Positions 9,616 to 17,653 of a stretch of 64,000 nt of DNA are shown here, piece by piece. Location of the stretch: positions 174,840-238,839 of the forward strand of contig NZ_JACJVP010000007.1 of assembly GCF_014212125.1 (NCBI RefSeq), given 5' to 3'. The translations under genes were made by a program, and so were the position numbers. Origin of the DNA: Cohnella nanjingensis (lineage in GTDB: Bacteria > Bacillota > Bacilli > Paenibacillales > Paenibacillaceae). A model generated the notes under the pieces. It had not been told where the DNA came from. It saw only the letters and a list, made by a program, of their open reading frames with translations, and did not search any database. Position 1 is the stretch's first letter, and each line of letters begins with the position of its first letter.

Positions 9616-10128
9616 ATGAATACAATAGACAAACCAGAGGACCCCTTAAGCAGATTTTCATTGAGCATTTTCCACATTAATGGGTTACTAATGCGTTCCG
9701 GGGACATTATCACGCGTTCAATTGATCAAAGCAGTGCCAGGTGGCAGGTCCTTGGTCGCATTGGATATAAACCTCAAACGGTGGCAAAGATCGCTCGTGA
9801 TATGGGGCATGCACGTCAGAGCGTGCAACGTGTTGCAGACGTATTAGTAAATGAAGGTCTGGCTATCTATAAGGACCACCAGACCGATCGACGCACAAAG
9901 CTGATTGAACTTACTCCGAGAGGTGCAGAAGTGCTGGGTGCTATCTTCGAGCAATATGCTGAGTGGAACCAGCATCTAATTACCAAACTCGACCCAGAGC
10001 AATTGGATAAGATAGCAGATGCTCTTGAGAATGTCGGGCGAATTCTGGAGAAGGAGGTAAACTACTTTAGTAATGGGAATTGGAAAAGCATTAATGCTGT
10101 AGAAAAAAATGATAATGAGAATAATTGA
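9616..10128 (+). CDS. MarR-family transcriptional regulator
   Basis: A 170-residue winged-helix regulator: dimerisation helix 'SLSIFHINGLLMRSGDIITR', recognition helix 'RDMGHARQSVQRVADVLVNE', wing 'HQTDRRTKLIELTPRG'. The earlier ATG at 9589 lies inside the -35 region of the promoter, so the leaderless ATG at 9616 is the likely start. It sits upstream of a VOC and a DUF1569 gene in the same direction, which it probably controls. Base composition is clearly more AT-rich than the flanking backbone. Confidence 0.85.
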   Translation: MNTIDKPEDPLSRFSLSIFHINGLLMRSGDIITRSIDQSSARWQVLGRIGYKPQTVAKIARDMGHARQSVQRVADVLVNEGLAIYKDHQTDRRTKLIELTPRGAEVLGAIFEQYAEWNQHLITKLDPEQLDKIADALENVGRILEKEVNYFSNGNWKSINAVEKNDNENN

Positions 10129-10182
10129 TTGTTGGTGGTTAAAAGAGGTCGTAAATCTAAATCAATTAGGAGGCGTAGCATC

Positions 10183-10548
10183 ATGCAGCGCTTATTTATT
10201 TGGGTCGAAATTCCCGTGGGTAACATGGAACGAGCAAAAACGTTTTACGAGCAGATTTTTAAGATTGAAATGCCAAAAATGGCGATGGGGGATAGTAATT
10301 ATGCGTTTTTCCCTGTTCAGGAGCAGTTTAATGGGGGGGCTCTGGTTCAGGGCCCGAATCACAAGCCAGCAGTAGATGGCGTTACTGTATATCTGGACGG
10401 AAGCCCCGATCTAGCGACAATTCTGTCACGGGTTAACGAGGCAGGTGGACAGGTGATCATGGAGAAAACGTATACTGGGAAGAATGCCGGCTATTTGGGG
10501 ATGTTTCTAGATTCTGAAGGAAATCGCATCGGACTACAGCATTTGTGA
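10183..10548 (+). CDS. VOC family protein
   Basis: A 121-residue protein starting MQRLFIWVEIPVGNMERAKT with 'FYEQIFKIEM', 'GGALVQGPNHKPAVDG' and end 'MFLDSEGNRIGLQHL', the betaalphabetabetabeta glyoxalase pattern with a metal-ligand-like Glu in the last strand. TTAGGAGG lies 11 nt upstream of the ATG. It is 54 nt after the MarR gene and shares its AT-rich composition, so it was probably acquired together with it. Confidence 0.85.
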   Translation: MQRLFIWVEIPVGNMERAKTFYEQIFKIEMPKMAMGDSNYAFFPVQEQFNGGALVQGPNHKPAVDGVTVYLDGSPDLATILSRVNEAGGQVIMEKTYTGKNAGYLGMFLDSEGNRIGLQHL

Positions 10549-10661
10549 ACTTCCGCGAACGCGATATTTTTCCTGTTTCCCGTTCTAAATGGGAACTGGA
10601 TGCAGGAATTTTCCCAGTCAAATTCACGAGTGCAAAAGGTAATTTTTATTGGAGTGTGCCC

Positions 10662-11111
10662 ATGGAAAACATATACAACCAATTGCATACAGCGGAAATA
10701 CTGAACCGTATCGAGAATTTAAGTCCAAATTCAAAACCACAATGGGGAACAATGAATGTTGCTCAAATGTTGGCTCACTGCTCATCGTTTCAAGACATCG
10801 CAATGGGAAATTCCTTTCCCCCTAGAGATTGGATAGGAAGGTTAATCGGAAGGTTTGTGAAACCTATTGTTTATAATGACAAGCCGGCACCACACAATAT
10901 GTCAACAATTCCGACCATACGTATTGCAGATGACAGAGATTTTGAGACAGAAAAAGAGAGACTGAAACAAAAGATTTTAACTTTCCAAAGTAACGGTCCG
11001 GAGAAATGTTCAGACCATCCACATCCTTTTTTCGGCAAACTCACTCCTGAGCAATGGGGTAAAGGAATTTATAAGCATTTAGACCATCATTTAAGGCAAT
11101 TTGGTGTTTAG
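10662..11111 (+). CDS. DUF1569 (DinB-superfamily) protein
   Basis: A 149-residue protein: 'ILNRIENLSPNSKPQWGTMN', 'VAQMLAHCSSFQDIAMG', 'DHPHPFFGKLTPEQWGKGIYK' and 'HLDHHLRQFGV'. The three histidine-containing helices match the DUF1569/DinB-like metal-binding bundle, whose function is not established. The ATG at 10662 follows GGAGTG. It is the third gene of the MarR module. Confidence 0.8.
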   Translation: MENIYNQLHTAEILNRIENLSPNSKPQWGTMNVAQMLAHCSSFQDIAMGNSFPPRDWIGRLIGRFVKPIVYNDKPAPHNMSTIPTIRIADDRDFETEKERLKQKILTFQSNGPEKCSDHPHPFFGKLTPEQWGKGIYKHLDHHLRQFGV

Positions 11112-11215
11112 TATTTTTTTCGCAATGATTAATAATTGTTCAACGGAGCAAACAACCTGCCAACAATCATTCAACAGCGTGCAAACAGTCCCCGCCCGTC
11201 CATCGATACCATTGG

Positions 11216-11345
11216 TGCATCACTTTACTTCACTCGGCCTTTTGTTGGCGATCCGTTCGGCTTGACCCATCCACAGGTGGGTACTTCGCCTTGGCTCGAA
11301 CCATACTGTTTCGTCAGCCCCGTTCTCACCGACCTGCCCTCCGCC
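11216..11345 (+). repeat. Unit A repeat, copy A1
   Basis: About 120 bp with the landmarks CTTCACTCGGCCTTTTGTTG, CGATCCGTTCGGCTTGACCC, and CTTGGCTCGAACCATACTG. The same block occurs at 18193-18292 and 38292-38412. Both minus-strand frames stay open (for example TVWFEPRR...), but no family is recognised and it may be non-coding. Confidence 0.7.
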
Positions 11346-11533
11346 GCTTTCGCCGTTCCGCGAACCAATGTCGCTGACGCTTCACCGGCCCGATCATGGC
11401 TCGCGCCGGAACATAGTGACACCCCGGTGCTTGCCGACGTTCAACACAATGAACCTGACGAATGAATGGCAACCATCGCCCCGGATCGGCTTTCCCGGTG
11501 CGTTCGGATGGCTCTCGAAGGGCATACAACAGA

Positions 11534-11706
11534 TGGAGCGACTGGATTTCGTACGAAGAGAATCCGATCGCGACGGGAGAAGAATAAGAGCCGAGAAACC
11601 GCGTCGGACGCGGGTTGGAGGGCTGTGACAGGTTGCTGGGTGGTGACCTGTTGCGGCCCTCTTTGGGCTTCTCGTTCAGCAGCTTGCAAACAAGAAGTCG
11701 GAGAAA
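11534..11706 (+). repeat. Unit C repeat, copy C2
   Basis: The left block encodes WSDWISYEENPIATGEE and TAA exactly, without any rhodanese gene upstream. It is followed by GAGCCGAGAAACCGCGTCGG, the long hairpin (GAGGGCTGTGACAGG..GACCTGTTGCGGCCCTC, then TTTGGGCTT) and the border CAGCTTGCAAACAAGAAGTC. The VTT gene on the opposite strand ends 24 bp later. Confidence 0.85.
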
Positions 11707-11729
11707 GCATTGCTTCGGTCTGTAAGTTA

Positions 11730-12293
11730 TTAAAAAAGGCTTAGCAGATGCTTGCCGATAAAAGCATATATTAGCATCCCCGGAATTTTGCCTATTGCGG
11801 ATGCTAACGCATAGACTGGAAAAGAAATAGAAGCGGCACCGGCATAAATTGAAACGATCGATTGCGGAAGCACTGGGATAAGACGCGCCAATAAGATGGA
11901 AACAAACGGATTTTTCTTCATTTTTGCATGAAAGGAAACAATTCGTTCGTTGGCCGACAGCCATTTATTCGTTTGTTCGCTATAAAAAAATCTAGTGTAG
12001 GCGTACATCAGAAGGGAAGATATCCAAGCGCCGGTCCAACACAGTAAGGCGCCTGGGAGAGTGCCGTACATAAATGCCATGATCCCTATGACAACGCTGT
12101 AAGGGAGTATAGGGAAAAAAGTAAAGCAAATCGTTATCAACAGCATGAGGAAGACTGAATGGGAGCCCTGCTGCATCCAAGCCAGAAGCTCGGATTTATA
12201 AACGATAAGCATGCATATGGTTAATGCGTAAAAAAGAAAAGCAAGCCATCTTTTTATCTTCGCGTTACCTGACGGAGCATACATATTCCTCAT
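11730..12293 (-). CDS. VTT-domain (TVP38/TMEM64, DedA-related) membrane protein
   Basis: A 187-residue polytopic membrane protein with about five hydrophobic segments. It carries the family signature 'FPILPYSVVIGIMAFMYGTL' (F/Y-P-x-P region with Gly-rich helix) and 'ARLIPVLPQSIVSIYAGAAS'. TVP38/DedA proteins are implicated in lipid scrambling and membrane homeostasis. It is AT-rich and lies alone between repeat copies C2 and C3, in the orientation opposite to the repeats. Confidence 0.85.
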   Translation of the reverse strand: MRNMYAPSGNAKIKRWLAFLFYALTICMLIVYKSELLAWMQQGSHSVFLMLLITICFTFFPILPYSVVIGIMAFMYGTLPGALLCWTGAWISSLLMYAYTRFFYSEQTNKWLSANERIVSFHAKMKKNPFVSILLARLIPVLPQSIVSIYAGAASISFPVYALASAIGKIPGMLIYAFIGKHLLSLF

Positions 12294-12365
12294 GAACCGA
12301 TTATACAGAAATGCCGAGGAGAAATCATGTGCACGTTATCGCGGGATCCAAAAATAAGGTAAAGA

Positions 12366-12473
12366 AATACGAACGCCGCGCAGGACGCCGGTTTGGGGGC
12401 TGTGACAGGTTGCTGGTGGGCAGGCTGTTGCGGCCCTCTTCGGGCTTTCCGGTCAACAACTTGCAAACAAGAA
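12366..12473 (+). repeat. Unit C repeat, copy C3
   Basis: A degenerate left block, then GGGGGCTGTGACAGGTTGCT, the 3' arm CAGGCTGTTGCGGCCCTC, a T run and the right border CAACTTGCAAACAAGAA. The VOC gene begins 60 bp later. Confidence 0.8.
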
Positions 12474-12532
12474 TTGATTGAAATGTTATTGTTGGTTTGT
12501 AGTGAAATATATAGAATATTGGAGGAAGTCAA

Positions 12533-12970
12533 ATGTCTATTGGTGTGAAAAAACTTGTGGTAGGCATTCCGGTTGGTAAATCGGGATCGGGTAATTCCGA
12601 GGAATATGAAAAAGCAATAAAATGGTATACTAATGTGCTCGGATTTAAAATCGAGTGGGTTATGGGGATAGCGAGCCTTAAACTTGAAAACGGGCAACAA
12701 ATTCTACTTTTTGGAGAAGAAGACGATGAAAACAGTCTTTGGTACACAGGTGATATTAAACGGAATCCGCATTACAGCATGCAATTTTCTACAGATAATA
12801 TCGAGGAATTACGTTCAGATTTAATAAAATGCGGTGTAGCCGTCGGTGAGATTATTACCGATGGAGGTGGAGGTGAACCTATAATGATGTTTTGCGATCC
12901 GTATGGGAATCGGTTTTGGGCGGTAGAAGAGAAAACAATAGATAGGGTAACACAAGCGCAATTGGATTAG
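12533..12970 (+). CDS. VOC family protein whose stop lies in a repeat
   Basis: A 145-residue glyoxalase-fold protein: 'EEYEKAIKWYTNVLGFKIEW', 'SMQFSTDNIEELRSDLIKCG', 'MMFCDPYGNRFWAVEE'. TTGGAGGAAG precedes the ATG. Its last codons (QLD-TAG) lie inside repeat copy C4: the TAG is read out of frame from the block that encodes WISY in the rhodanese. This indicates that the module was joined to the repeat within the block. AT-rich. Confidence 0.85.
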   Translation: MSIGVKKLVVGIPVGKSGSGNSEEYEKAIKWYTNVLGFKIEWVMGIASLKLENGQQILLFGEEDDENSLWYTGDIKRNPHYSMQFSTDNIEELRSDLIKCGVAVGEIITDGGGGEPIMMFCDPYGNRFWAVEEKTIDRVTQAQLD

Positions 12971-13095
12971 CTACGAGGATAACTCGGTGGCGACGGGGGA
13001 AGAGTAAGAGTTTAGAAGCGGCGCCGGACGTGGGTTGGAGGGCTGTGACAGGTTGCCGGTTGGGGACCTGTTGCGGCCTCTTTGGCTTTTCATTA
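12963..13095 (+). repeat. Unit C repeat, copy C4
   Basis: The left block reads WISYEDNSVATGEE and TAA in the rhodanese frame. Then come GAGGGCTGTGACAGGTTGCC, the 3' arm GACCTGTTGCGGCCTC and TTTGGCTTTTC. The CAAACAAG border is not recognisable. From about 13115 to 13298 the DNA is AT-rich and leads into the ArsR module; no gene is seen there. Confidence 0.8.
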
Positions 13096-13298
13096 ACCCA
13101 CGGTAGGGTCAAAGCAGAGCGCTTAGCTTCAAGAAGATTGATTTTTTATCATGAATGAGAATATTTTTATTAAAGCATTTACTTTATAAAACAAATGATT
13201 TATTATGAGTTCAAGAACAAATTGCCTAACACCACGAAATCAAACGAAACATACAAGGAAGGCCGGTAAATAGGAAGGAGGGGAAAGGAACAAGCTGC

Positions 13299-13649
13299 AT
13301 GCCTAACGATATATTTTCCGCATTGGCAGATCCAACACGTCGCCGCATCCTGGAGCTGCTTGCCGACAATGAAGAGCTCTCCGCATCTCAGATCCACGAA
13401 CAATTCCAAGTCAGTCCGCAGGCCATCTCCCAACATTTGAAGAATTTACTTGAGGCGAAATTAATCCTTGTGGAAAAAAGGGCGCAGCAACGCATTTATC
13501 GGATCGACACGGATGCGATGGTCGAATTCGAGGACTGGTCCAGGAACATGAGACGTCGATGGAGCCGGCGCTTGGATACATTCGAGGCCGTCATGAAAGC
13601 AGAAATGGCGCAAGGCGCCAAAACGACAAATGATCCGGAGGAGTCCTGA
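13299..13649 (+). CDS. ArsR-family regulator of SRPBCC operon
   Basis: A 116-residue winged-helix protein: 'IFSALADPTRRRILELLADN', '[20 protein letters not shown]', wing 'EKRAQQRIYRIDTDAM'. It is a clear paralogue of the regulator at 3029. Its TGA overlaps the next ATG (TGATG). A GGAGG-rich stretch precedes the ATG. It lies between repeat copies C4 and C5 with the two genes that follow. Confidence 0.88.
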   Translation: MPNDIFSALADPTRRRILELLADNEELSASQIHEQFQVSPQAISQHLKNLLEAKLILVEKRAQQRIYRIDTDAMVEFEDWSRNMRRRWSRRLDTFEAVMKAEMAQGAKTTNDPEES

Positions 13650-14155
13650 TGAGTCAAAATTCGAATAAGCAAGACCTCGTGATCACCCGAGTATTCGATA
13701 TCCCTGTCGAATGGGTATGGAAAGGCTGGACGGATCCTAAGCTTGTACCGCTCTGGTGGGGGCCTGCACACTATACCTCGCCGCGAAGTGAAATTGATCT
13801 TCGTGTTGGCGGCAAGTATTTATTCTGCATGCAGGCGCCACAAGAGCAAGGGAGCCATATCTACTACAACACAGGCGTCTACACGAAGATCGTGCCTCAT
13901 GAACGTCTTGAATTTACACAGAGCCTTTCCGATGCGCACGGCAACCCGATCGATCCCGCTGACGTGGGCATGCCCCCGGATTTTCCGAAAGAGGTTAAAT
14001 TCGTTATCGAATTCAAAGCCCTGGAAGACGCCCAGACGGAACTGACGATCACCGAACACGAATGGGAGCCGGGCCAAATGGCGAAATTCGCCGTTCTCGG
14101 CATGCAACAGTCGCTCGATAAGTTCGCCGAAAGTATCGGACAGCTCATCGTGTAA
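13649..14155 (+). CDS. SRPBCC (AHSA1-like) protein
   Basis: A 168-residue protein: 'LVITRVFDIPVEWVWKGWTD', 'PLWWGPAHYTSPRSEIDLRV', 'KEVKFVIEFKALEDAQTELT', 'QQSLDKFAESIGQLIV'. It has the same organisation as the SRPBCC protein at 3379. It is translationally coupled to ArsR by a 1-nt overlap, consistent with an ArsR-repressed ligand-binding protein. Confidence 0.87.
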   Translation: MSQNSNKQDLVITRVFDIPVEWVWKGWTDPKLVPLWWGPAHYTSPRSEIDLRVGGKYLFCMQAPQEQGSHIYYNTGVYTKIVPHERLEFTQSLSDAHGNPIDPADVGMPPDFPKEVKFVIEFKALEDAQTELTITEHEWEPGQMAKFAVLGMQQSLDKFAESIGQLIV

Positions 14156-14200
14156 GGACAGAAGAAACGAAAATGAAAACTATGATAATTGAGGAGATGA

Positions 14201-14683
14201 ATGATCTTGCAAAACAAAATTACCCCTTTCTTGTGGTTCAATGACAACGCAGAGGAAGCCATCGATTTCTACAGCTCGGTGTTCAAAAATGGAAAGACGT
14301 TGAATGTTACCCGTTATGGTGATGGAGCGCCATTTCCGAAAGGGACACTGATTTCCGCGACTTTCGAATTGGAGGGACAGCGGTTCATGGCGCTAAACGC
14401 TGGTCCGCAATTCAAGTTCAACGAGGCCGTCTCGTTCTTCGTGAACTGCGCAACTCAGGAAGAAGTCGACGAACTGTGGGAGAAGCTTACCGCCGAGGGG
14501 GGTAAACCCGGCCGTTGCGGTTGGCTGAAAGACAAATTCGGCTTGTCGTGGCAGATCGTCCCTACAATCCTTGGCGAGCTGATGGCAGACAAGGATGCCC
14601 GGAAAGCAAGCAAGGTTTCGGAAGCCCTGATGCGAATGGATAAAATCGATATCCAGGCTTTGAAGCATGCTTACGAGAATTAA
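14201..14683 (+). CDS. PhnB-like VOC protein (3-demethylubiquinone methyltransferase-like fold)
   Basis: A 160-residue protein: 'ITPFLWFNDNAEEAIDFYSS', 'ISATFELEGQRFMALNAGPQ', 'NEAVSFFVNCATQEEVDELW', 'DKFGLSWQIVPTILGELMAD'. This is the standard PhnB-like (YjdN-type) pattern; it is a VOC-fold binding protein or isomerase, not a methyltransferase despite the common name. GAGGAG is close to the ATG (4 nt); a TTG two codons later is an alternative start with better spacing. It closes the ArsR/SRPBCC module. Confidence 0.87.
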   Translation: MILQNKITPFLWFNDNAEEAIDFYSSVFKNGKTLNVTRYGDGAPFPKGTLISATFELEGQRFMALNAGPQFKFNEAVSFFVNCATQEEVDELWEKLTAEGGKPGRCGWLKDKFGLSWQIVPTILGELMADKDARKASKVSEALMRMDKIDIQALKHAYEN

Positions 14684-14743
14684 GCGGTACGACCCTTGAT
14701 AGCATCGCATGCAAGCTACGGTATGATTAACAATTACGTAATA

Positions 14744-14866
14744 TCGTACGAGGGTAATCCGGTGGCGGTAGGGGAAGAGGGACAGGCGTAAGGCCTATGC
14801 GGGACACGGGTTTGGGGCTGACAGGTTGCCGGAAGGCAGCCTGTTGCAGCCCTCTTTGGGCTTTCC
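14744..14866 (+). repeat. Unit C repeat, copy C5
   Basis: The left block reads SYEGNPVAVGEE but has lost the stop. The hairpin is GGGGCTGACAGGTTGCCGG with GGCAGCCTGTTGCAGCCC (shorter, and again both arms changed) and TTTGGGCTTTCC. The next VOC gene starts 130 bp further on. Confidence 0.75.
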
Positions 14867-14995
14867 CCTCTCCTCTCAAAATGAGTGCAAAAAAAGCTGC
14901 CATAGGTATAGCGGCAACGAACCGATTCATATATGATAATTACAAAATCAGGTAATTTAAGTAATAGATTATTCCTTAGAGGGAGGGGGCTTCAA

Positions 14996-15415
14996 ATGAA
15001 TAATACATCGGAGACAAATACACTTGTTCATACAGTAGTTCAGATTAGACTCCCCGTCAGAAATATCGATGAATCCGTAGAATGGTATGAGAAATATTTC
15101 GGCTTTAAGCATTGCTGGAAAACCGAAGAAGAATCGGATTTGAAACTTGAACCAGGACCTTATTTGTTTTTAAAACGAGTAGAGCAGCCTATACCGATCC
15201 AAATTGTATCTGATGGAAAACGCCATGCGGTTCTTTGCATAAAAACATCTAATGTTTTTGAATGCTACCGAAGATTCGTCGACGCTGGCGAAGAAGTAAC
15301 CGAAATAACGCATACTTGGAATATGGATCGTTTTCCTGAATTCAATGTTACAGACCCTTCGGGCAATATCATTAATATCGCGAACTATCCCGATTTACAT
15401 ATGGATGGTTTTTGA
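14996..15415 (+). CDS. VOC family protein
   Basis: A 139-residue protein: 'VVQIRLPVRNIDESVEWYEK', 'YFGFKHCWKTEEESDLKLEP', 'AVLCIKTSNVFECYRRFVDA', 'FNVTDPSGNIINIANYP'. It is a single glyoxalase-type domain of unknown substrate. GGGAGGGGG lies about 6 nt before the ATG. It occupies the interval between copies C5 and C6 alone. Confidence 0.87.
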   Translation: MNNTSETNTLVHTVVQIRLPVRNIDESVEWYEKYFGFKHCWKTEEESDLKLEPGPYLFLKRVEQPIPIQIVSDGKRHAVLCIKTSNVFECYRRFVDAGEEVTEITHTWNMDRFPEFNVTDPSGNIINIANYPDLHMDGF

Positions 15416-15460
15416 GTGTTTCGTTTCGCGTCGTTCACGGGTCTCTTGCTCCCTAATGGG

Positions 15461-15582
15461 GGGATAAGAAGCTGGAGCGATAGGATTTCCTAAAGCGTGT
15501 TTGGGGGCTGTGACAGGCTGCCGTGAGGCGGGCTGTTGCGGCCCTCTTTGGTGTTCTCGTTCAATAGGTTACAAACAAGAAT
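15461..15582 (+). repeat. Unit C repeat, copy C6
   Basis: It starts with GGATAAGAAGCTGGAGCGAT, the same junction as copies C8 and C12. The rhodanese block is then cut short. Next come GGGGGCTGTGACAGGCTGCC, the arm GGGCTGTTGCGGCCCTC, TTTGGTGTTC and the border ACAAACAAGAA. Confidence 0.8.
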
Positions 15583-15675
15583 TCGCTGAAAACATTTAGA
15601 GAAACCCCGTATCTCGAGGCCAGATTTTTTCGTTATAGTAAAGGAAGGAAATTACTTATATGGAGGAATGAATCG

Positions 15676-16098
15676 ATGGGCAAAATTGTAAGCAAGATCA
15701 GCGGGATCTTTATCCCGGTTACCGACATGAAACGTTCGACGGAATGGTACATAAAGATGTTTGACTTAGATGTCATTCAGATTTCCGACGTATGCACGGG
15801 GCTTGCCTTTCCGGGAGAAGCGACTTATATCAACTTGTGGAAAGTCGAAAGGCCTCAACCGACGCAATTCGATACAGGAGCGTATAAAATTCCATACTAC
15901 AATTTCGAATCGTTCGATATTGAATACTCGCATACCGCTTTGATAGAGAAAGGTGTTGAATGTATGCCGATTGTGAATAGCGATGGAATTCGATTTTTTG
16001 ATTGCCTCGATCCGGACGGTAACCGGATCGGGATCGTGGAAGAATTGCCAAGCTCGACCGCTTTCTACGAACATAAGCAGAAGTACCGGCAGGATTGA
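15676..16098 (+). CDS. VOC family protein
   Basis: A 140-residue protein: 'KISGIFIPVTDMKRSTEWYI', 'KMFDLDVIQISDVCTGLAFP', 'ALIEKGVECMPIVNSDGIRF', 'FDCLDPDGNRIGIVEE'. It resembles the VOC protein at 16864 in its opening (IFVPVSDLERSTRWYEEM). ATGGAGGAATG precedes the ATG. It lies 6 nt upstream of the sigma factor gene, so the two are probably one transcript. Confidence 0.87.
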   Translation: MGKIVSKISGIFIPVTDMKRSTEWYIKMFDLDVIQISDVCTGLAFPGEATYINLWKVERPQPTQFDTGAYKIPYYNFESFDIEYSHTALIEKGVECMPIVNSDGIRFFDCLDPDGNRIGIVEELPSSTAFYEHKQKYRQD

Positions 16099-16103
16099 CT
16101 ACT

Positions 16104-16859
16104 ATGACAGGTTCGCCGCTCAATGCTTTGTTTGAGGAATTGACTCTGTCCTATGAGCCGGAGCTGCGCAGGTATTGCAGGAAATTGGCTGGCACGGAAT
16201 GGAACGGTGACGATTTATTCCAAGAGACGATGATCAAGGCGTTCCGCAGGTTCCGAAGATGGCCGGACCGCGAACTGAGCAAAGCCTACATGTACCGCAT
16301 CGCGGCGAACACATGGTTTGATACCTGCCGCAGGCGTAAAATCGCCATTGTACCGGAGTTTCTGGCCGATCATGGTAACCTGTCCTATGCAGATTGGAGT
16401 CAGTATGACGTCCGAGAATCGTTGGAATTACTTATGGACGCGCTCGAGCCAAGGCAGGTTGCGCTCATCGTGCTGACGGACGTCTTCGGATTCACGCCGA
16501 CTGAAACGGCGGGCGCGTTGGGGCAGTCTGCAACGGCGGTTAAAGCCGCGTTACACCGTGCACGGAAACGGCTCAAGAAGGCGTCGGACAGACAATTTCA
16601 CTTGCTGGCCGAGGTAGATGAGGACACGGAGGCGACGCCAAAATCCAAAGCGGATGCAGAGCTGCTGGAAGCGTTCGTTCAAGCTTTCAGAAGAGCGGAC
16701 ATCAAATCGATGTTGTGTTCTTACCGCGATCTGTCAGATATCGGCATGAAGATCGATCGCGTACGTTTCATGCATGGGCGTGCCTGGTTCTATTTTAAGG
16801 ACCCGGACGGCAACATTCTGACTGTGACTTCGCCATTAGTCAAACAATCGGAGGAATGA
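16104..16859 (+). CDS. ECF sigma factor fused to a VOC C-terminal tail
   Basis: A 251-residue chimera. Residues 1-160 are a sigma-70 ECF protein: region 2 'NGDDLFQETMIKAFRRFRRW' and 'YMYRIAANTWFDTCRRRK', region 4 'LEPRQVALIVLTDVFGFTPT' and 'AVKAALHRARKRLKK'. The continuation 'LLEAFVQAFRRADIKSML' resembles the start of the SnoaL-like tail of SigJ-type factors. From about residue 217 the sequence 'IDRVRFMHGRAWFYFKDPDG' and 'NILTVTS' is the last strand of a VOC domain. A deletion fusion of the two genes is likely. A TTG at 16095 is an alternative start. It lies between two VOC genes. Confidence 0.75.
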   Translation: MTGSPLNALFEELTLSYEPELRRYCRKLAGTEWNGDDLFQETMIKAFRRFRRWPDRELSKAYMYRIAANTWFDTCRRRKIAIVPEFLADHGNLSYADWSQYDVRESLELLMDALEPRQVALIVLTDVFGFTPTETAGALGQSATAVKAALHRARKRLKKASDRQFHLLAEVDEDTEATPKSKADAELLEAFVQAFRRADIKSMLCSYRDLSDIGMKIDRVRFMHGRAWFYFKDPDGNILTVTSPLVKQSEE

Positions 16860-16863
16860 GCTT

Positions 16864-17241
16864 ATGGGTAAATCGCCTTTTTACGGCGTTGGGATATTCG
16901 TACCGGTGAGTGACTTGGAACGTTCCACGAGGTGGTATGAGGAAATGCTGGGTTTTGAGGTTACCCATCGCGACGAACCGAACGCCATGGTGATGATGAT
17001 GAACGATTATAAAATCATTTTCTGCCTCGTGCTTTCGTTTGATATCGAGCAACGGCCTTTTCCGAGAAACGATTACCTGGTTGAGCAATATTTCAACTTC
17101 CATACCGAAGACGTGGATGGCGCGTATCGTTCTTTGAAGGACAAAGGGGCCGAAATCGGGCCGATCGAGACTTTCGACGGTGGCATTCGCGGCTTTCCGC
17201 TGTACGATCCTGACGGGAACAAGTATGGCGTCGTGCATTGA
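16864..17241 (+). CDS. VOC family protein
   Basis: A 125-residue protein: 'FYGVGIFVPVSDLERSTRWY', 'EEMLGFEVTHRDEPNAMVMM', 'YFNFHTEDVDGAYRSLKDKG', 'PLYDPDGNKYGVVH'. The SD CGGAGG lies within the end of the sigma/VOC chimera, 5 nt before whose stop codon the spacing begins, so translation is coupled. Repeat copy C7 follows within 20 bp. Confidence 0.88.
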   Translation: MGKSPFYGVGIFVPVSDLERSTRWYEEMLGFEVTHRDEPNAMVMMMNDYKIIFCLVLSFDIEQRPFPRNDYLVEQYFNFHTEDVDGAYRSLKDKGAEIGPIETFDGGIRGFPLYDPDGNKYGVVH

Positions 17242-17256
17242 TGAGGACCTAATTCC

Positions 17257-17352
17257 AGGGGCTGCGACAGGTTGCCGGAGGAGGGCTGTAGCGGCCCTCT
17301 TTGGCGTTTCCATTCAGCAGCCTGCAAACAAGAGGTCAGAGGAAGCAGTTGC
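17257..17352 (+). repeat. Unit C repeat, copy C7
   Basis: The rhodanese block is absent. The copy begins at GGGGCTGCGACAGGTTGCCG, followed by GGGCTGTAGCGGCCCTCTTT and the border CAGCCTGCAAACAAGAGGTC with GGAAGCAGTTGC, the latter also seen after the copy at 32573. Confidence 0.8.
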
Positions 17353-17358
17353 AAAATA

Positions 17359-17552
17359 CTAGTCCCATACTTTTTGAAGAGGGAGTCCCCGTTCTGTTCG
17401 CGCTAAATCATCAACACGTTGGATAAAGGCAGTTTTTGCTCGTGTGTAACCGTCAGGGTCTGAATCATATTGTTCAGCCAACATACGTTTAAGTTCGCCG
17501 TATTCCAATCTAATTCAGGATGAGCTCGAAGGTACGAGAGGCCGTGTTACAC
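17359..17552 (-). pseudogene. GrpB-like (UPF0157) C-terminal remnant, frameshifted
   Basis: The minus strand reads LSYLRAHPELD and then, after a frame change, EYGELKRMLAEQYDSDPDGY and TRAKTAFIQRVDDLAR to a TAG. 'YLRAHP..EYGELKR.LA' and 'YT.AKTAFI' are the closing signatures of GrpB/UPF0157 nucleotidyltransferase-like proteins. About two thirds of the gene is missing. Confidence 0.65.
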
Positions 17553-17653
17553 GCGGAAAGTTTAATGAAAAGGGGACTCAACAAAAAGGAATCTTGTTCC
17601 CGATACCGAATATTACCAGGAAAATTAAATATAACATCAACTTGGAGGTTGAA

